Assembly (NCBI GenBank): GCA_002409585.1
Contig: DHNP01000022.1
Coordinates: 1-42,884 of the forward strand
Length of the DNA: 42,884 bases
Direction: 5' to 3'
Origin: Ruminococcaceae bacterium UBA5413
GTDB lineage: Bacteria > Bacillota > Clostridia > Oscillospirales > Acutalibacteraceae
Part shown: positions 26,104 to 33,685 of the stretch, piece by piece
Numbering within the stretch: position 1 is the first letter of the stretch
Layout: each line of letters starts with the position of its first letter
Program-made: the position numbers and the translations under genes
The notes under the pieces: model-generated
What the model saw: the letters and a program-made list of their open reading frames with translations, nothing else
What the model was told of the DNA's origin: nothing
Databases searched by the model: none

Positions 26104-27228
26104 CTATGTAATGCTGATGCCTACGCCGTTTACTTCTGCCCCGCCGTCGGCCCTTATGAGTATATATTTGACGCCGTCTATAACGCGTGTTTCAACAAGG
26201 TCGCCGCGCTCCGGGTTCACTTTTATAACTACGTCAGGCGTGCGGATTTCGAGCTTCTTTGGGTCTATTACATTCTGCGGGCTTACTTTTGCGGTGCCGA
26301 AGCTTTTTTCATACTGCTCGCCAAAGGCGGAAATGCGTTCGTCCGGTACGCCGCACGAGCGCAGTATGCCTTCCACGTCCCCTTTGGAAACCGCCGGCGG
26401 CTCGTCGCCTTTACTTTCCTTATGTTCCTCTATAACGGCCGAAAGCTCGCCGTGCACGGCCTGTACCACCCGGTAGCTGCAGTCTTCCGCCACAGCCTCG
26501 CTGAGGGCTGACGTAAAGGTCTCCTTCTGCTCACCGGCAGGCATCGGCAGATCCGTTTTAAATATGGCATCCACAAAGCCGTCATGGCTTTCGTCGGTAT
26601 TGTGCGAATAATATAAGGCGTTATATATATTAGCCGCGCGGTCGTCAAAAGCCGGAAACATAAACCCAAGCTCCGGCGCCGATACGGCCCAGTCAGGCGT
26701 AATATTGCGGAACTCGTTTTCCTGTATGTGGTAGCCGAGCGCCTGCTTTGTCAGCTTTATCGGGCATACGCTGCATAAAAAATAAGAGAATACGGCTGAG
26801 GAGGCGTCCTGCTTTTTACCGTCCTTTGCGTAGTAAGGCACGTCGTAAGTATCGTAAGCCAAAAGTATAAGGTAACTGCTTTCCGTGTCCAAAGCGCCTA
26901 TGGCGCGGTTATAAAATTCATGCACCGCCTCCTCGTCGTTGAGCGCCGAGTCCCGCAAAGCCATGAGCAGCTTGTGCTCGCCGCTTTCTATAACCTGTTG
27001 TGTCGAAAATTCTATATCCAACAGGTTTTTGCCCGGAGTGCCGGAAAGCGTCTTTTTTAAAATAGCCAGCAGCTCCCCTGCTTCCTCCTGCGCCATTATG
27101 CCAAGCGGCGCGCTGAACTCGGAAATAATTTCTTTTTTGTTGTTCACGCAGCAGCCGCGCACGCGTGTTACATTGCTTCTGTCGGGGCGGAAGCGGCGGC
27201 GTATCTCCGCGATTTCTTTTTCTTTCAT
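26104..27228 (-). CDS. DUF4317 family protein
   Basis: A 374-residue soluble protein that I recognise as the DUF4317 family of Clostridia, function unknown. Family-like features: N-terminal EIAEIRRRFRPDRSNVTRVRGCCVNNKKEII, a segment YLILLAYDTYDVPYY, FLCSVCPIKLTKQALGYH with two cysteines, and WAVSAPELGFMFPAFDDRAANIYNALYYS. There is no signal peptide. ATG 27228 follows GCGAGGT. It is a single gene; the right-hand spacer carries a TATAAT (27270-27265) on its strand. No function is proposed. Confidence 0.85.
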   Translation of the reverse strand: MKEKEIAEIRRRFRPDRSNVTRVRGCCVNNKKEIISEFSAPLGIMAQEEAGELLAILKKTLSGTPGKNLLDIEFSTQQVIESGEHKLLMALRDSALNDEEAVHEFYNRAIGALDTESSYLILLAYDTYDVPYYAKDGKKQDASSAVFSYFLCSVCPIKLTKQALGYHIQENEFRNITPDWAVSAPELGFMFPAFDDRAANIYNALYYSHNTDESHDGFVDAIFKTDLPMPAGEQKETFTSALSEAVAEDCSYRVVQAVHGELSAVIEEHKESKGDEPPAVSKGDVEGILRSCGVPDERISAFGEQYEKSFGTAKVSPQNVIDPKKLEIRTPDVVIKVNPERGDLVETRVIDGVKYILIRADGGAEVNGVGISIT

Positions 27229-27548
27229 ATTAACCTCGCCTATAATTAAAATATTTATTTTTATATTATACGTCTTTTCCCGCGTTAAAAAAAGGAGAAA
27301 AAGTAGTTTTACGCCTGCAGCGCGTTCCGGCGCAGCAGTTTAATATTTTTTCAGCGCGGTTTAAAACGTGCCCGCGGGGAAATACCCGCCGTAAAAAGCA
27401 TCCTTACTATTTGGAATATTGCTTAGGCTCCGCAATGGTACAATAATTGGGTTTGATGGCTGCTGGCCGCCGCATTTAACAAAAAGGCCCCAACGGCGGC
27501 CCGGTTAACCGGATTACGAAAAAACAAAAAACGGGGAAATAAAAAAAT
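27229..27548. other. Divergent intergenic region, 320 nt
   Basis: It holds the minus-strand -10 TATAAT at 27270-27265 for the DUF4317 gene. Toward the transporter it has a structured stretch: GGCCGCCG (27465-27472) pairs with CGGCGGCC (27494-27501), followed by the palindrome CCGGTTAACCGG (27501-27512). No T-run follows, so it is not a normal terminator. No ORF is supported. Confidence 0.5.
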
Positions 27549-28529
27549 ATGGCTGGACAAAAAAACAAATTTTTTACAAATGATGCCGCAGTATGCCTTT
27601 TGGCAGTGTTCTGCTGCATGCTTTGGGGAAGCGCCATTACCTGCATAAAAATCGGTTATAAACTGTTTGGCATACCGTCCGGCGATTCCCGTTCGCAGAT
27701 ACTTTTTGCGGGATGCCGCTTTTTTATTGCCGGCATAATGTCTGTCATAATGGGCAGCATTGCCGGCAAAAGCGTGCTTAAGCCAAGCAGAGGTTCCGCC
27801 GGCCGCATATTATGCCTTTGCCTTTTCCAAACCGTCCTTCAGTATATATTTTTCTATATAGGCATTGCGCACACAAGCGGTGTAAAGTCGTCTATAATAA
27901 ACGGTACTGGTGTATTTATAACAATACTGATTTCCTGCCTTGTTTTCAGGCAGGAAAAGCTCACGTCACGTAAAGTCATCGGCTGCTTTTTAGGTTTTGC
28001 AGGCGTCGCAGCCGTAAACATGAGCGGGGCATCACTTAACATGAATATGAGCTTTACAGGCGAAGGATTTATTCTTTTATCTATAATCGCAAGCAGTATA
28101 TCCTCATCGTTTACAAAAGAATTTTCAAAGTACGACAATCCGGTCATGCTCAGCGGCTTCCAGTTCATTTTGGGCGGAGCCATACTCATATTGTCAGGCA
28201 TTGTAAGCGGCGGTAAAATTCAAAGCATAAACGGCCGCGGCATTGCCATGCTGCTGTACCTCGCGTTTGTGTCGGCGGCGGCGTATTCGCTGTGGAGCTT
28301 ACTGTTAAAGTACAATCCGGTCTCAAAAGTTGCCGTATGGGGGTTTACCAACCCCATATTCAGCGTGATACTTTCCATCGTCTTCCTAAGCGAGGGAAAC
28401 CAAAGCCCTTGGCCGCGCATAGCCGCGTCGCTTCTCCTCGTATGCCTCGGCATATACACAGTAAACAGCGGCGGCCCCCGCCAAAATCCAAAGCGCGTGC
28501 CGCCCTGCGCTCCCATCCCTAAAAAATAA
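27549..28529 (+). CDS. DMT-superfamily (EamA) transporter
   Basis: A 326-residue integral membrane protein with two EamA repeats and about ten predicted membrane helices (for example AVCLLAVFCCMLWGSAITCI and FSVILSIVFLSEG). The WGS and GxxxxFxxF-type features, and the second repeat starting GFILLSIIASSISSSFTKEF, are characteristic. Such transporters export or exchange amino acids and metabolites; the substrate here is unknown. The hydrophilic C-terminus (GGPRQNPKRVPPCAPIPKK) is cytosolic by prediction. The ribosome site is only GGGGA, suggesting modest expression. It lies just upstream of the sulfur genes, but a separate promoter for cysK follows, so functional linkage is not shown. Confidence 0.88.
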   Translation: MAGQKNKFFTNDAAVCLLAVFCCMLWGSAITCIKIGYKLFGIPSGDSRSQILFAGCRFFIAGIMSVIMGSIAGKSVLKPSRGSAGRILCLCLFQTVLQYIFFYIGIAHTSGVKSSIINGTGVFITILISCLVFRQEKLTSRKVIGCFLGFAGVAAVNMSGASLNMNMSFTGEGFILLSIIASSISSSFTKEFSKYDNPVMLSGFQFILGGAILILSGIVSGGKIQSINGRGIAMLLYLAFVSAAAYSLWSLLLKYNPVSKVAVWGFTNPIFSVILSIVFLSEGNQSPWPRIAASLLLVCLGIYTVNSGGPRQNPKRVPPCAPIPKK

Positions 28530-28609
28530 GCCCGGGCTTTTTTTAGGGACGCAGCGATTTTACAAAACATGCTTTTTACAATGCGCAATTAAATATATTT
28601 AAAAAATTC

Positions 28610-28638
28610 TTGACAAACATGGGGGTTTGGCATATACT
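28610..28638 (+). promoter_or_regulatory. Promoter of cysK
   Basis: TTGACA (28610-28615), a 17-nt spacer and TATACT (28633-28638). The 220-nt leader to cysK contains an imperfect Rrf2-like site (28637-28658) at the start and a GGGCG/CGCCC hairpin later. No S-box or other known riboswitch is seen. Bases 28530-28609 hold nothing recognised. Confidence 0.8.
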
Positions 28639-28870
28639 AAACATATAATATTGATAGGTTTTATATGCTATTTGTACACCTGATATTTTCCGTGCTAAAA
28701 TACATTGGGCGCACAGCAGGTACCGCACCGCCCTGATAAACGGCACACACACTGTAAAGCCACAGCCCCAAAGATAAAGCCGTCAGATTTTTTCACCAGC
28801 GCAGCCAAAACAATACTTATTTTAAATATTTATTAAATTTATATTCTTTAAAGAAAAGAGGATCTTTTAC

Positions 28871-29803
28871 ATGTCAAAAATTTACACATCTGTCAGCCAG
28901 CTTATCGGTGGTACTCCCCTTCTCAAGCTTACAAACTACATCAGCGAAAAAAAACTCGGCGCACCGGTTTACGGAAAACTCGAGTACTTCAATCCGGCCG
29001 GCAGCGTAAAGGACAGGATAGCAAAAACAATGATTGAGGACGCTGAAAAAGCAGGCTCGTTAAAACCCGGCTCCGTCATTATCGAGCCTACAAGCGGCAA
29101 CACCGGCATAGGCCTCGCCGCTGTAGCGGCTTCAAAAGGATACAGGATTATCATTACAATGCCCGAGACAATGAGCATCGAGCGCCGCAACCTGTTAAAG
29201 GCTTACGGCGCGGAACTTGTGCTGACAGAAGGCGCAAAGGGCATGAAAGGCGCCATCGCTAAGGCCCAGGAGCTTTCCGACTCAACGCCCGGCAGCTTTA
29301 TTCCGAGTCAGTTTACAAACCCGTCAAACCCCGCTGCCCACAAGGCAGCCACAGGCCCAGAAATTTGGAATGACACAGACGGAAAAGTAGACATTTTCGT
29401 AGCAGGCGTCGGTACCGGCGGCACAATTACAGGAGTCGGCGAGTACCTTAAGTCAAAAAATCCCGACATAAAGGTTGTCGCCGTAGAGCCTGCCGGGTCG
29501 CCGGTACTTTCAAAAGGGACTCCCGGGCCGCACAAAATACAGGGCATTGGCGCGGGCTTCATACCGGAAACACTCAACACTAAAATTTACGATGAAATCA
29601 TAACCGTAGAAAATAAAGATGCGTTTGAAACCGGCAGGTTCCTCGCAAGAAAAGAAGGACTGCTCGTTGGCATTTCGTCCGGAGCGGCCGTGTGGGCTGC
29701 CGCCCAGCTCGCTAAACGCCCGGAGAACAAAGGAAAAAACATCGTAGCCCTTCTTCCCGACACCGGCGAACGTTATCTTTCAACTCCCATGTTTGCCGAC
29801 TGA
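28871..29803 (+). CDS. cysK: Cysteine synthase A (O-acetylserine sulfhydrylase)
   Basis: PLP enzyme that makes L-cysteine from O-acetylserine and sulfide. PLP lysine Lys48 lies in NPAGSVKDRIA; substrate loop EPTSGNTGIGLA; phosphate-binding loop GVGTGGTITGVGEYL; C-terminal GISSGAAVWAA and LPDTGERYLSTPMFAD, the normal family end. It is 310 residues, full length. ATG 28871 follows AAAGAGGATC. It opens a sulfur-assimilation island with a LysR regulator, metY and an Rrf2 regulator. The long leader suggests regulated expression. Confidence 0.97.
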   Translation: MSKIYTSVSQLIGGTPLLKLTNYISEKKLGAPVYGKLEYFNPAGSVKDRIAKTMIEDAEKAGSLKPGSVIIEPTSGNTGIGLAAVAASKGYRIIITMPETMSIERRNLLKAYGAELVLTEGAKGMKGAIAKAQELSDSTPGSFIPSQFTNPSNPAAHKAATGPEIWNDTDGKVDIFVAGVGTGGTITGVGEYLKSKNPDIKVVAVEPAGSPVLSKGTPGPHKIQGIGAGFIPETLNTKIYDEIITVENKDAFETGRFLARKEGLLVGISSGAAVWAAAQLAKRPENKGKNIVALLPDTGERYLSTPMFAD

Positions 29804-30002
29804 CACAAAGGCAGAAATAGGCCGGCTGCTTGGGCATGACTTCGATATAAGCCAGCCTAACGGGCAGGGCGGTTTTAAAAATGAGACGATTGAGGATACG
29901 CTCATAAAGTACGTTTTACCGGTTCCGCTCTCACGCGCCGCGTTCGCGGAAAGCGAATTTGACGCGCCTTACGCGGCGCCGCGAGGACTGCACTGTTAAT
30001 GC
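29804..30002 (+). other. Intergenic region after cysK
   Basis: No gene is supported. A 68-codon open frame (29793-29999) overlaps the cysK end and has no ribosome site or recognisable family. Several short GC-rich dyads are present, but no terminator with a T-run was found. Confidence 0.4.
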
Positions 30003-30031
30003 TTGACATATGAAATATCATTTGATAATAT
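30003..30031 (+). promoter_or_regulatory. Promoter of the LysR-type regulator
   Basis: TTGACA (30003-30008), a 17-nt spacer and TAATAT (30026-30031), leaving a 220-nt leader before the regulator. Confidence 0.7.
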
Positions 30032-30055
30032 AAAATATATTTACTTAATAGGTTA

Positions 30056-30244
30056 ATGTGTATTTTATGGAGCGGCATGTACATGTGTGGGACGGCGCGG
30101 CCGGCAAAGGCAGCGTCATATGTTTCCGTATGCAGCGGTAACAGGGTCTGCCGGATGCACGAACACTGTACTGATTTTCAGACGGAAGCCGCAAAAAGCG
30201 GCTCCCGCCTTTTTGCGCTGCCGGTAAAACACCCGCCGGTATGA
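30056..30244 (+). CDS. Possible Cys-rich upstream ORF before the LysR gene
   Basis: A 62-codon frame starting 18 nt after the predicted transcript start region and ending 16 nt before the LysR start. Its first 38 codons contain five cysteines (codons 2, 11, 26, 32 and 38). The ribosome site (AATAGG) is weak and no family is recognised. The 3' half overlaps a 9-bp hairpin, CGCAAAAAG (30190-30198) with CTTTTTGCG (30209-30217). It may be a cysteine-sensing leader peptide; equally it may be untranslated. Confidence 0.3.
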   Translation: MCILWSGMYMCGTARPAKAASYVSVCSGNRVCRMHEHCTDFQTEAAKSGSRLFALPVKHPPV

Positions 30245-30260
30245 AAGGAAGACAAGGCGT

Positions 30261-31196
30261 ATGACGTTACAGCAGATAAATTATATCATAACAATTTCAG
30301 AAGAGGGTTCGCTTAACAAAGCTGCCGAAGTCCTGTACGTTGCCCAGCCATCGCTGACAAGCGCGATAAAAGAGGTCGAAAAAGAAATCGGCGTCACGCT
30401 TTTTAACCGCAGCGGCAAGGGGGTAACCTTAACTAACGACGGCGCCGAATTCCTTTTGTATGCCCGTCAGGTATACAGCCAATATAATATTCTGCTCGAA
30501 AAATTCGGCAAAAACGGAAACCTTAAAAAGAAGTTCGGCGTTTCAACGCAGCATTACTCTTTTGCCGTAAAAGCTTTTGTAGAAATGGTCAAAGCCTTTG
30601 ACACGTCAAAATACGAATTTGCAATACGTGAATCTAAAACAAGGGACGTCATAAACGACGTCAGCACGCTTAAAAGCGAGATAGGCATACTGTACCTAAG
30701 CGACTTTAACAGGAAAGCCATCTTAAAGCTGCTTACGTCAAACAGCCTCGAGTTTCACAGCCTGATTGACTGCAGCGCGTATGTTTACCTGTGGAAAGGG
30801 CATCCTTTGGCAAACGAGTCGTCGATAAACTTTGCGCAGCTTGCCGCGTACCCATGCCTTTCTTTTGAGCAGGGCGACAACGGCTCTTTCTATTTTGCCG
30901 AAGAAATTCTCAGTACAAACGAATACCCGCGTATTATTAAAGCCTGCGACAGGGCAACCATGTTAAACCTGATGGTGGGGCTTAACGGCTACACGCTTTG
31001 TTCGGGCATTATATGCGAAGAGCTCAACGGCACCGACTTTGCAGCTGTACCCTTTGAGTCTGACAGCGTTAACCAGAACAGTGTAATGGAGATAGGTTAT
31101 ATAGTAAAGCGAAACACCCTGCTGAGCGGCATGGGACGGCTATATATCGAAGAAATAAGGAAATACCTCGCTGCCCACGCTAAAAATACCGGCTGA
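30261..31196 (+). CDS. LysR-family transcriptional regulator (sulfur genes)
   Basis: A 311-residue LysR-type regulator. The N-terminal winged HTH is typical: MTLQQINYIITISEEGSLNK, then AAEVLYVAQPSLTSAIKEVE and LFNRSGKGVTLT. The C-terminal periplasmic-binding-like effector domain spans about 90-300. Position between cysK and metY suggests control of cysteine/methionine synthesis, as with CysB, CmbR or CysL-type regulators that sense O-acetylserine or related metabolites (inference). ATG 30261 follows AAAGGAAG. It is preceded by its own promoter and a long structured leader. Confidence 0.92.
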   Translation: MTLQQINYIITISEEGSLNKAAEVLYVAQPSLTSAIKEVEKEIGVTLFNRSGKGVTLTNDGAEFLLYARQVYSQYNILLEKFGKNGNLKKKFGVSTQHYSFAVKAFVEMVKAFDTSKYEFAIRESKTRDVINDVSTLKSEIGILYLSDFNRKAILKLLTSNSLEFHSLIDCSAYVYLWKGHPLANESSINFAQLAAYPCLSFEQGDNGSFYFAEEILSTNEYPRIIKACDRATMLNLMVGLNGYTLCSGIICEELNGTDFAAVPFESDSVNQNSVMEIGYIVKRNTLLSGMGRLYIEEIRKYLAAHAKNTG

Positions 31197-31292
31197 TATG
31201 TAACATCCTTACGATATCCCCCCCGCCCTTCTTCCGATATAAAATAAGCCCGCGCAGCTAAGAAAATACTTTTAAAGTTAAATCATGCTTAC

Positions 31293-31360
31293 CCTATAGG
31301 AATAATCAATATTTCAATATCATTTTCATGTATTGGACAGATACGGCGTTAAGTTATAAC
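31293..31360 (+). promoter_or_regulatory. metY promoter and upstream CCTATAGG site
   Basis: TTGGAC (31333-31338), a 16-nt spacer and TATAAC (31355-31360) form a sub-consensus promoter. CCTATAGGAATAAT (31293-31306) lies about 30 nt upstream and resembles a half of the Rrf2 gene's own operator (TATAGGATAAT), so it may bind that regulator. A weak promoter with an upstream site also fits LysR activation. Confidence 0.5.
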
Positions 31361-31402
31361 ATATCAGTAGAGTATTTAACTGCCAAAAGGAGGCGGCGCC
31401 AA

Positions 31403-31504
31403 ATGAAGAAAATACAGTGCGCGCATCACGGCCGCCGGTTATGTCACGGCTCGGTTTTTACGGCGCAGATGCGCCGCGCGCGAATGTGCAAAATACGTCT
31501 TTAA
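31403..31504 (+). CDS. Small Cys-containing leader peptide ahead of metY
   Basis: A 33-residue basic peptide with cysteines at positions 6, 14 and 29 (beginning MKKIQCAHHGRRLCHGS). Its ribosome site AAAAGGAGG is excellent and better than needed by chance. It lies between the promoter and metY, ending 72 nt before the metY start. A small GCGG-TTAT-CCGC hairpin (31549-31560) sits just before the metY ribosome site. I infer a regulatory leader peptide responding to cysteine supply; no database family is claimed. No signal peptide or membrane segment is visible. Confidence 0.6.
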   Translation: MKKIQCAHHGRRLCHGSVFTAQMRRARMCKIRL

Positions 31505-31576
31505 CAAAAAATCCACACAGGCCATACGTAAACAATAAAAAATTACAGGCGGTTATCCGCAGGAGGAAGAAATATA

Positions 31577-32881
31577 ATGGCAAATATTAACGACCCCAAA
31601 ACATGGGGCTTTGAGACAAAGCAGGTACATATAGGGCAGGAACATGCAGACCCCGCGACAGACTCAAGGGCCGTGCCGATTTACGCAACGACCTCATATG
31701 TGTTTCACAACTCCAAGCACGCGGAAGACCGTTTCGGTCTGCGCGACCCGGGCAATATTTACGGCAGGCTGACAAATTCTACCCAGGGCGTTTTTGAGGA
31801 AAGGATAAACGCGCTTGAGGGCGGGGCCGGTGCGCTTGCCGTCGCTTCCGGAGCAGCGGCGGTCAATTACGCTGTAACGTCCCTCGCGCGCAGCGGCGAG
31901 CATATTGTGGCGGCAAAAACCATTTACGGCGGCACATACGACCTGCTCGAGCACACGCTTCCGCTTACATCAGGCGTTACCACGACGTTCGTCGACCCGG
32001 AAAAGGAAGGCTCGTTTGAAAACGCCATACAGGAAAACACAAAAGCTATTTTTATAGAAACGCTCGGCAACCCAAACTCCAATATTATCGACATTGAGGA
32101 AGTCGCAAAGATAGCCCATAAACACAGCATACCTTTGGTTGTCGATTCTACTTTTGCGACGCCATACCTTGTACGCCCGATTGAGTACGGGGCGGACATC
32201 GTCATACACTCTGCGACAAAGTTCATCGGAGGCCACGGCACGGCCATCGGCGGAGTGATTGTAGACGGAGGCAGGTTCGACTGGAAGCGTTCCGGCAAAT
32301 ACCCGTGGATTTCAGAGCCGAACCCCAGTTACCACGGCATTTCGTTTGTAGATGCCGCGGGAGCCGCAGCGTTTGTCACATATGTGCGCGCCATCGTGCT
32401 GAGGGACACCGGCGCCACGCTCTCCCCGTTCCATGCTTTTTTGTTTCTGCAGGGACTTGAAACATTGTCCCTGCGCGTAGAGCGCCATGTGGAAAACGCG
32501 CTCAAGATAGTAAATTACCTTTCCAATCACCCGCAGGTTGAAGCTGTTCACCATCCTTCGCTCGAAAGCGAGCCGAGCCACCGCCTGTACAAAAAGTATT
32601 TCCCTAACGGCGGCGGTTCCATATTTACATTTGAAATCAAAGGCGACGCGGCTAAAGCGCAGAAATTCATTGACAACCTGCCCATCTTTTCCCTGCTTGC
32701 CAACGTTGCCGACGTTAAGTCGCTGGTTATACATCCGGCAAGCACGACACATTCGCAGCTGACGGAAGCCGAACTGCTCGACCAGGGAATAAAGCCTAAT
32801 ACAATACGCCTTTCCATAGGCATAGAAAAGGCGGAAGACTTAATCGCCGCTTTGGACGCTGCGTTCCAAGCAGTAAAATAA
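31577..32881 (+). CDS. metY: O-acetylhomoserine sulfhydrylase
   Basis: PLP-dependent Cys/Met metabolism enzyme that makes homocysteine from O-acetylhomoserine and sulfide, the direct-sulfhydrylation route to methionine. Motifs: QVHIGQEHADPATDSRAVPI at the N-terminus, the YGRLTNSTQ segment, ALASGAAA-like ALAVASGAAAVNYAV, PLP aspartate in PLVVDSTFATPYL, and PLP lysine Lys215 in HSATKFIGGHGT. At 434 residues it has the MetY length, longer than MetB/MetC. ATG 31577 follows AGGAGGAAG. The leader carries a Cys-containing peptide, and a 15-bp terminator ends the transcript. Confidence 0.95.
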   Translation: MANINDPKTWGFETKQVHIGQEHADPATDSRAVPIYATTSYVFHNSKHAEDRFGLRDPGNIYGRLTNSTQGVFEERINALEGGAGALAVASGAAAVNYAVTSLARSGEHIVAAKTIYGGTYDLLEHTLPLTSGVTTTFVDPEKEGSFENAIQENTKAIFIETLGNPNSNIIDIEEVAKIAHKHSIPLVVDSTFATPYLVRPIEYGADIVIHSATKFIGGHGTAIGGVIVDGGRFDWKRSGKYPWISEPNPSYHGISFVDAAGAAAFVTYVRAIVLRDTGATLSPFHAFLFLQGLETLSLRVERHVENALKIVNYLSNHPQVEAVHHPSLESEPSHRLYKKYFPNGGGSIFTFEIKGDAAKAQKFIDNLPIFSLLANVADVKSLVIHPASTTHSQLTEAELLDQGIKPNTIRLSIGIEKAEDLIAALDAAFQAVK

Positions 32882-32890
32882 GGATCATAA

Positions 32891-32930
32891 AAGCAGGTGA
32901 AAAACCGTTGTGTTTTTCACCTGCTTTTTC
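32891..32930 (+). terminator. Strong terminator of metY
   Basis: A 15-bp perfect stem (32891-32905 with 32912-32926) on a 6-nt loop, followed by TTTCTTG. It also faces the converging Rrf2 gene. Confidence 0.93.
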
Positions 32931-32935
32931 TTGTT

Positions 32936-33373
32936 TTATATTACGTAATTGTTAGAATAAGATTGTTTCTGCTGGTCGAGAATATCCTGCAGCGTAATCC
33001 CGTCAAGGTATTCGGTTATGACGCGGTTCAGCCCCTGCCATACAGGAAGCGTAGGGCAGTCGGCACTGCGCGAGCATTGGTTTGGGTACTGCTCAAGGCA
33101 CGGCACCGGGTTCAGCCCGCCTTCCGTGAGCCGCAGCAGCCCCCCGACGGTGTACTTTTCAGGAGAATGCGCAAGGCGGTATCCTCCCTGAGAACCGCGG
33201 CTTGTGAGCAGATAACCAGCCCCGTTCAGTATAGGCACAATCTGTTCGAGATATTTCTTCGAAATTTCCTGCCTGCGGGCAATATCTTTCAGGGCAACAT
33301 ATCCGTCGCTTTGATGCCCGGCAAGGTCAAGCATCATGCGCAGCGCATACCTTCCCTTCGTGGAAATCTTCAT
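32936..33373 (-). CDS. Rrf2-family transcriptional regulator (IscR/CymR-like)
   Basis: A 145-residue winged-helix regulator: MKISTKGRYALRMMLDLA, HTH YVALKDIARRQEISKKYLEQ and the wing SRGSQGGYRLA are Rrf2 hallmarks. Three cysteines at 92, 100 and 106 (C-x7-C-x5-C) resemble the iron-sulfur ligand region of IscR, so cluster or redox sensing is possible. CymR-type members control sulfur assimilation, and this gene converges on metY. Its own promoter is covered by an inverted repeat, implying autoregulation. ATG 33373 follows AAAGGATGAG. Confidence 0.92.
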   Translation of the reverse strand: MKISTKGRYALRMMLDLAGHQSDGYVALKDIARRQEISKKYLEQIVPILNGAGYLLTSRGSQGGYRLAHSPEKYTVGGLLRLTEGGLNPVPCLEQYPNQCSRSADCPTLPVWQGLNRVITEYLDGITLQDILDQQKQSYSNNYVI

Positions 33374-33392
33374 ACACTCATCCTTTCATTAT

Positions 33393-33424
33393 CCTATAAT
33401 ACCATATATTTTATAGGCTTTCAA
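33393..33424 (-). promoter_or_regulatory. Promoter and operator of the Rrf2 gene
   Basis: On the minus strand: TTGAAA (33424-33419), a 17-nt spacer, TATTAT (33401-33396). The inverted repeat CCTATAA (33393-33399) / TTATAGG (33411-33417) spans the spacer and -10 box, a layout expected for autorepression. Confidence 0.7.
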
Positions 33425-33483
33425 TGTGTGACTCATAATATATATGTTTCCGCTTTGTTTTGCGCCTTTATACGGCACAGAAG

Positions 33484-33525
33484 CCGGGGCAGCCGATACA
33501 TTTTCGTACGGCTGTCCCGGTTTTT
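33484..33525 (+). terminator. Orphan plus-strand terminator before cas3
   Basis: A 12-bp stem with one G-U pair (33484-33495 with 33509-33520), followed by TTTTT. No plus-strand gene lies between the metY terminator and this hairpin, so it may end a small RNA or insulate cas3. The rest of 33425-33483 shows no gene. Confidence 0.75.
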
Positions 33526-33605
33526 CACTTTTCTGGTTAATGGGGCCCGTGTTTATTTATAATACATTATATGTTAGTTAATATTACTAAATATTACAAA
33601 AAGTA

Positions 33606-33633
33606 TTGATTTTTTTAATTATTATTGTATAAT
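33606..33633 (+). promoter_or_regulatory. Promoter of cas3
   Basis: TTGATT (33606-33611), a 16-nt spacer and TATAAT (33628-33633), about 50 nt before the cas3 start, in a very AT-rich spacer. Confidence 0.7.
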
Positions 33634-33685
33634 TATATTATATTTAAGAATTTAATTATCTGTTTTAACAAAGGAATGATATAAG

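Noticed and set aside
28529..28546. AAGCCCGGGCTT plus T-run after the DMT transporter as a terminator
   Set aside because: The palindrome has no loop, so a stable hairpin with 3 or more loop bases leaves only about 4 bp; too weak to call.
29793..29999. 68-codon ORF overlapping the end of cysK
   Set aside because: No ribosome site, no recognisable family, and cysK ends normally; not supported as a gene.
31197..31576. SAM (S-box) riboswitch before metY
   Set aside because: No S-box core sequence is present; the leader is instead explained by a short ORF and hairpin.
33649..33660. AATTTAATTATC near the cas3 promoter resembles the guide of the crRNA-like RNA
   Set aside because: Only about 9 of the first 10 positions match, the 5' flank is AAG rather than TTC, and the area is extremely AT-rich; cas3 is not a supported target.
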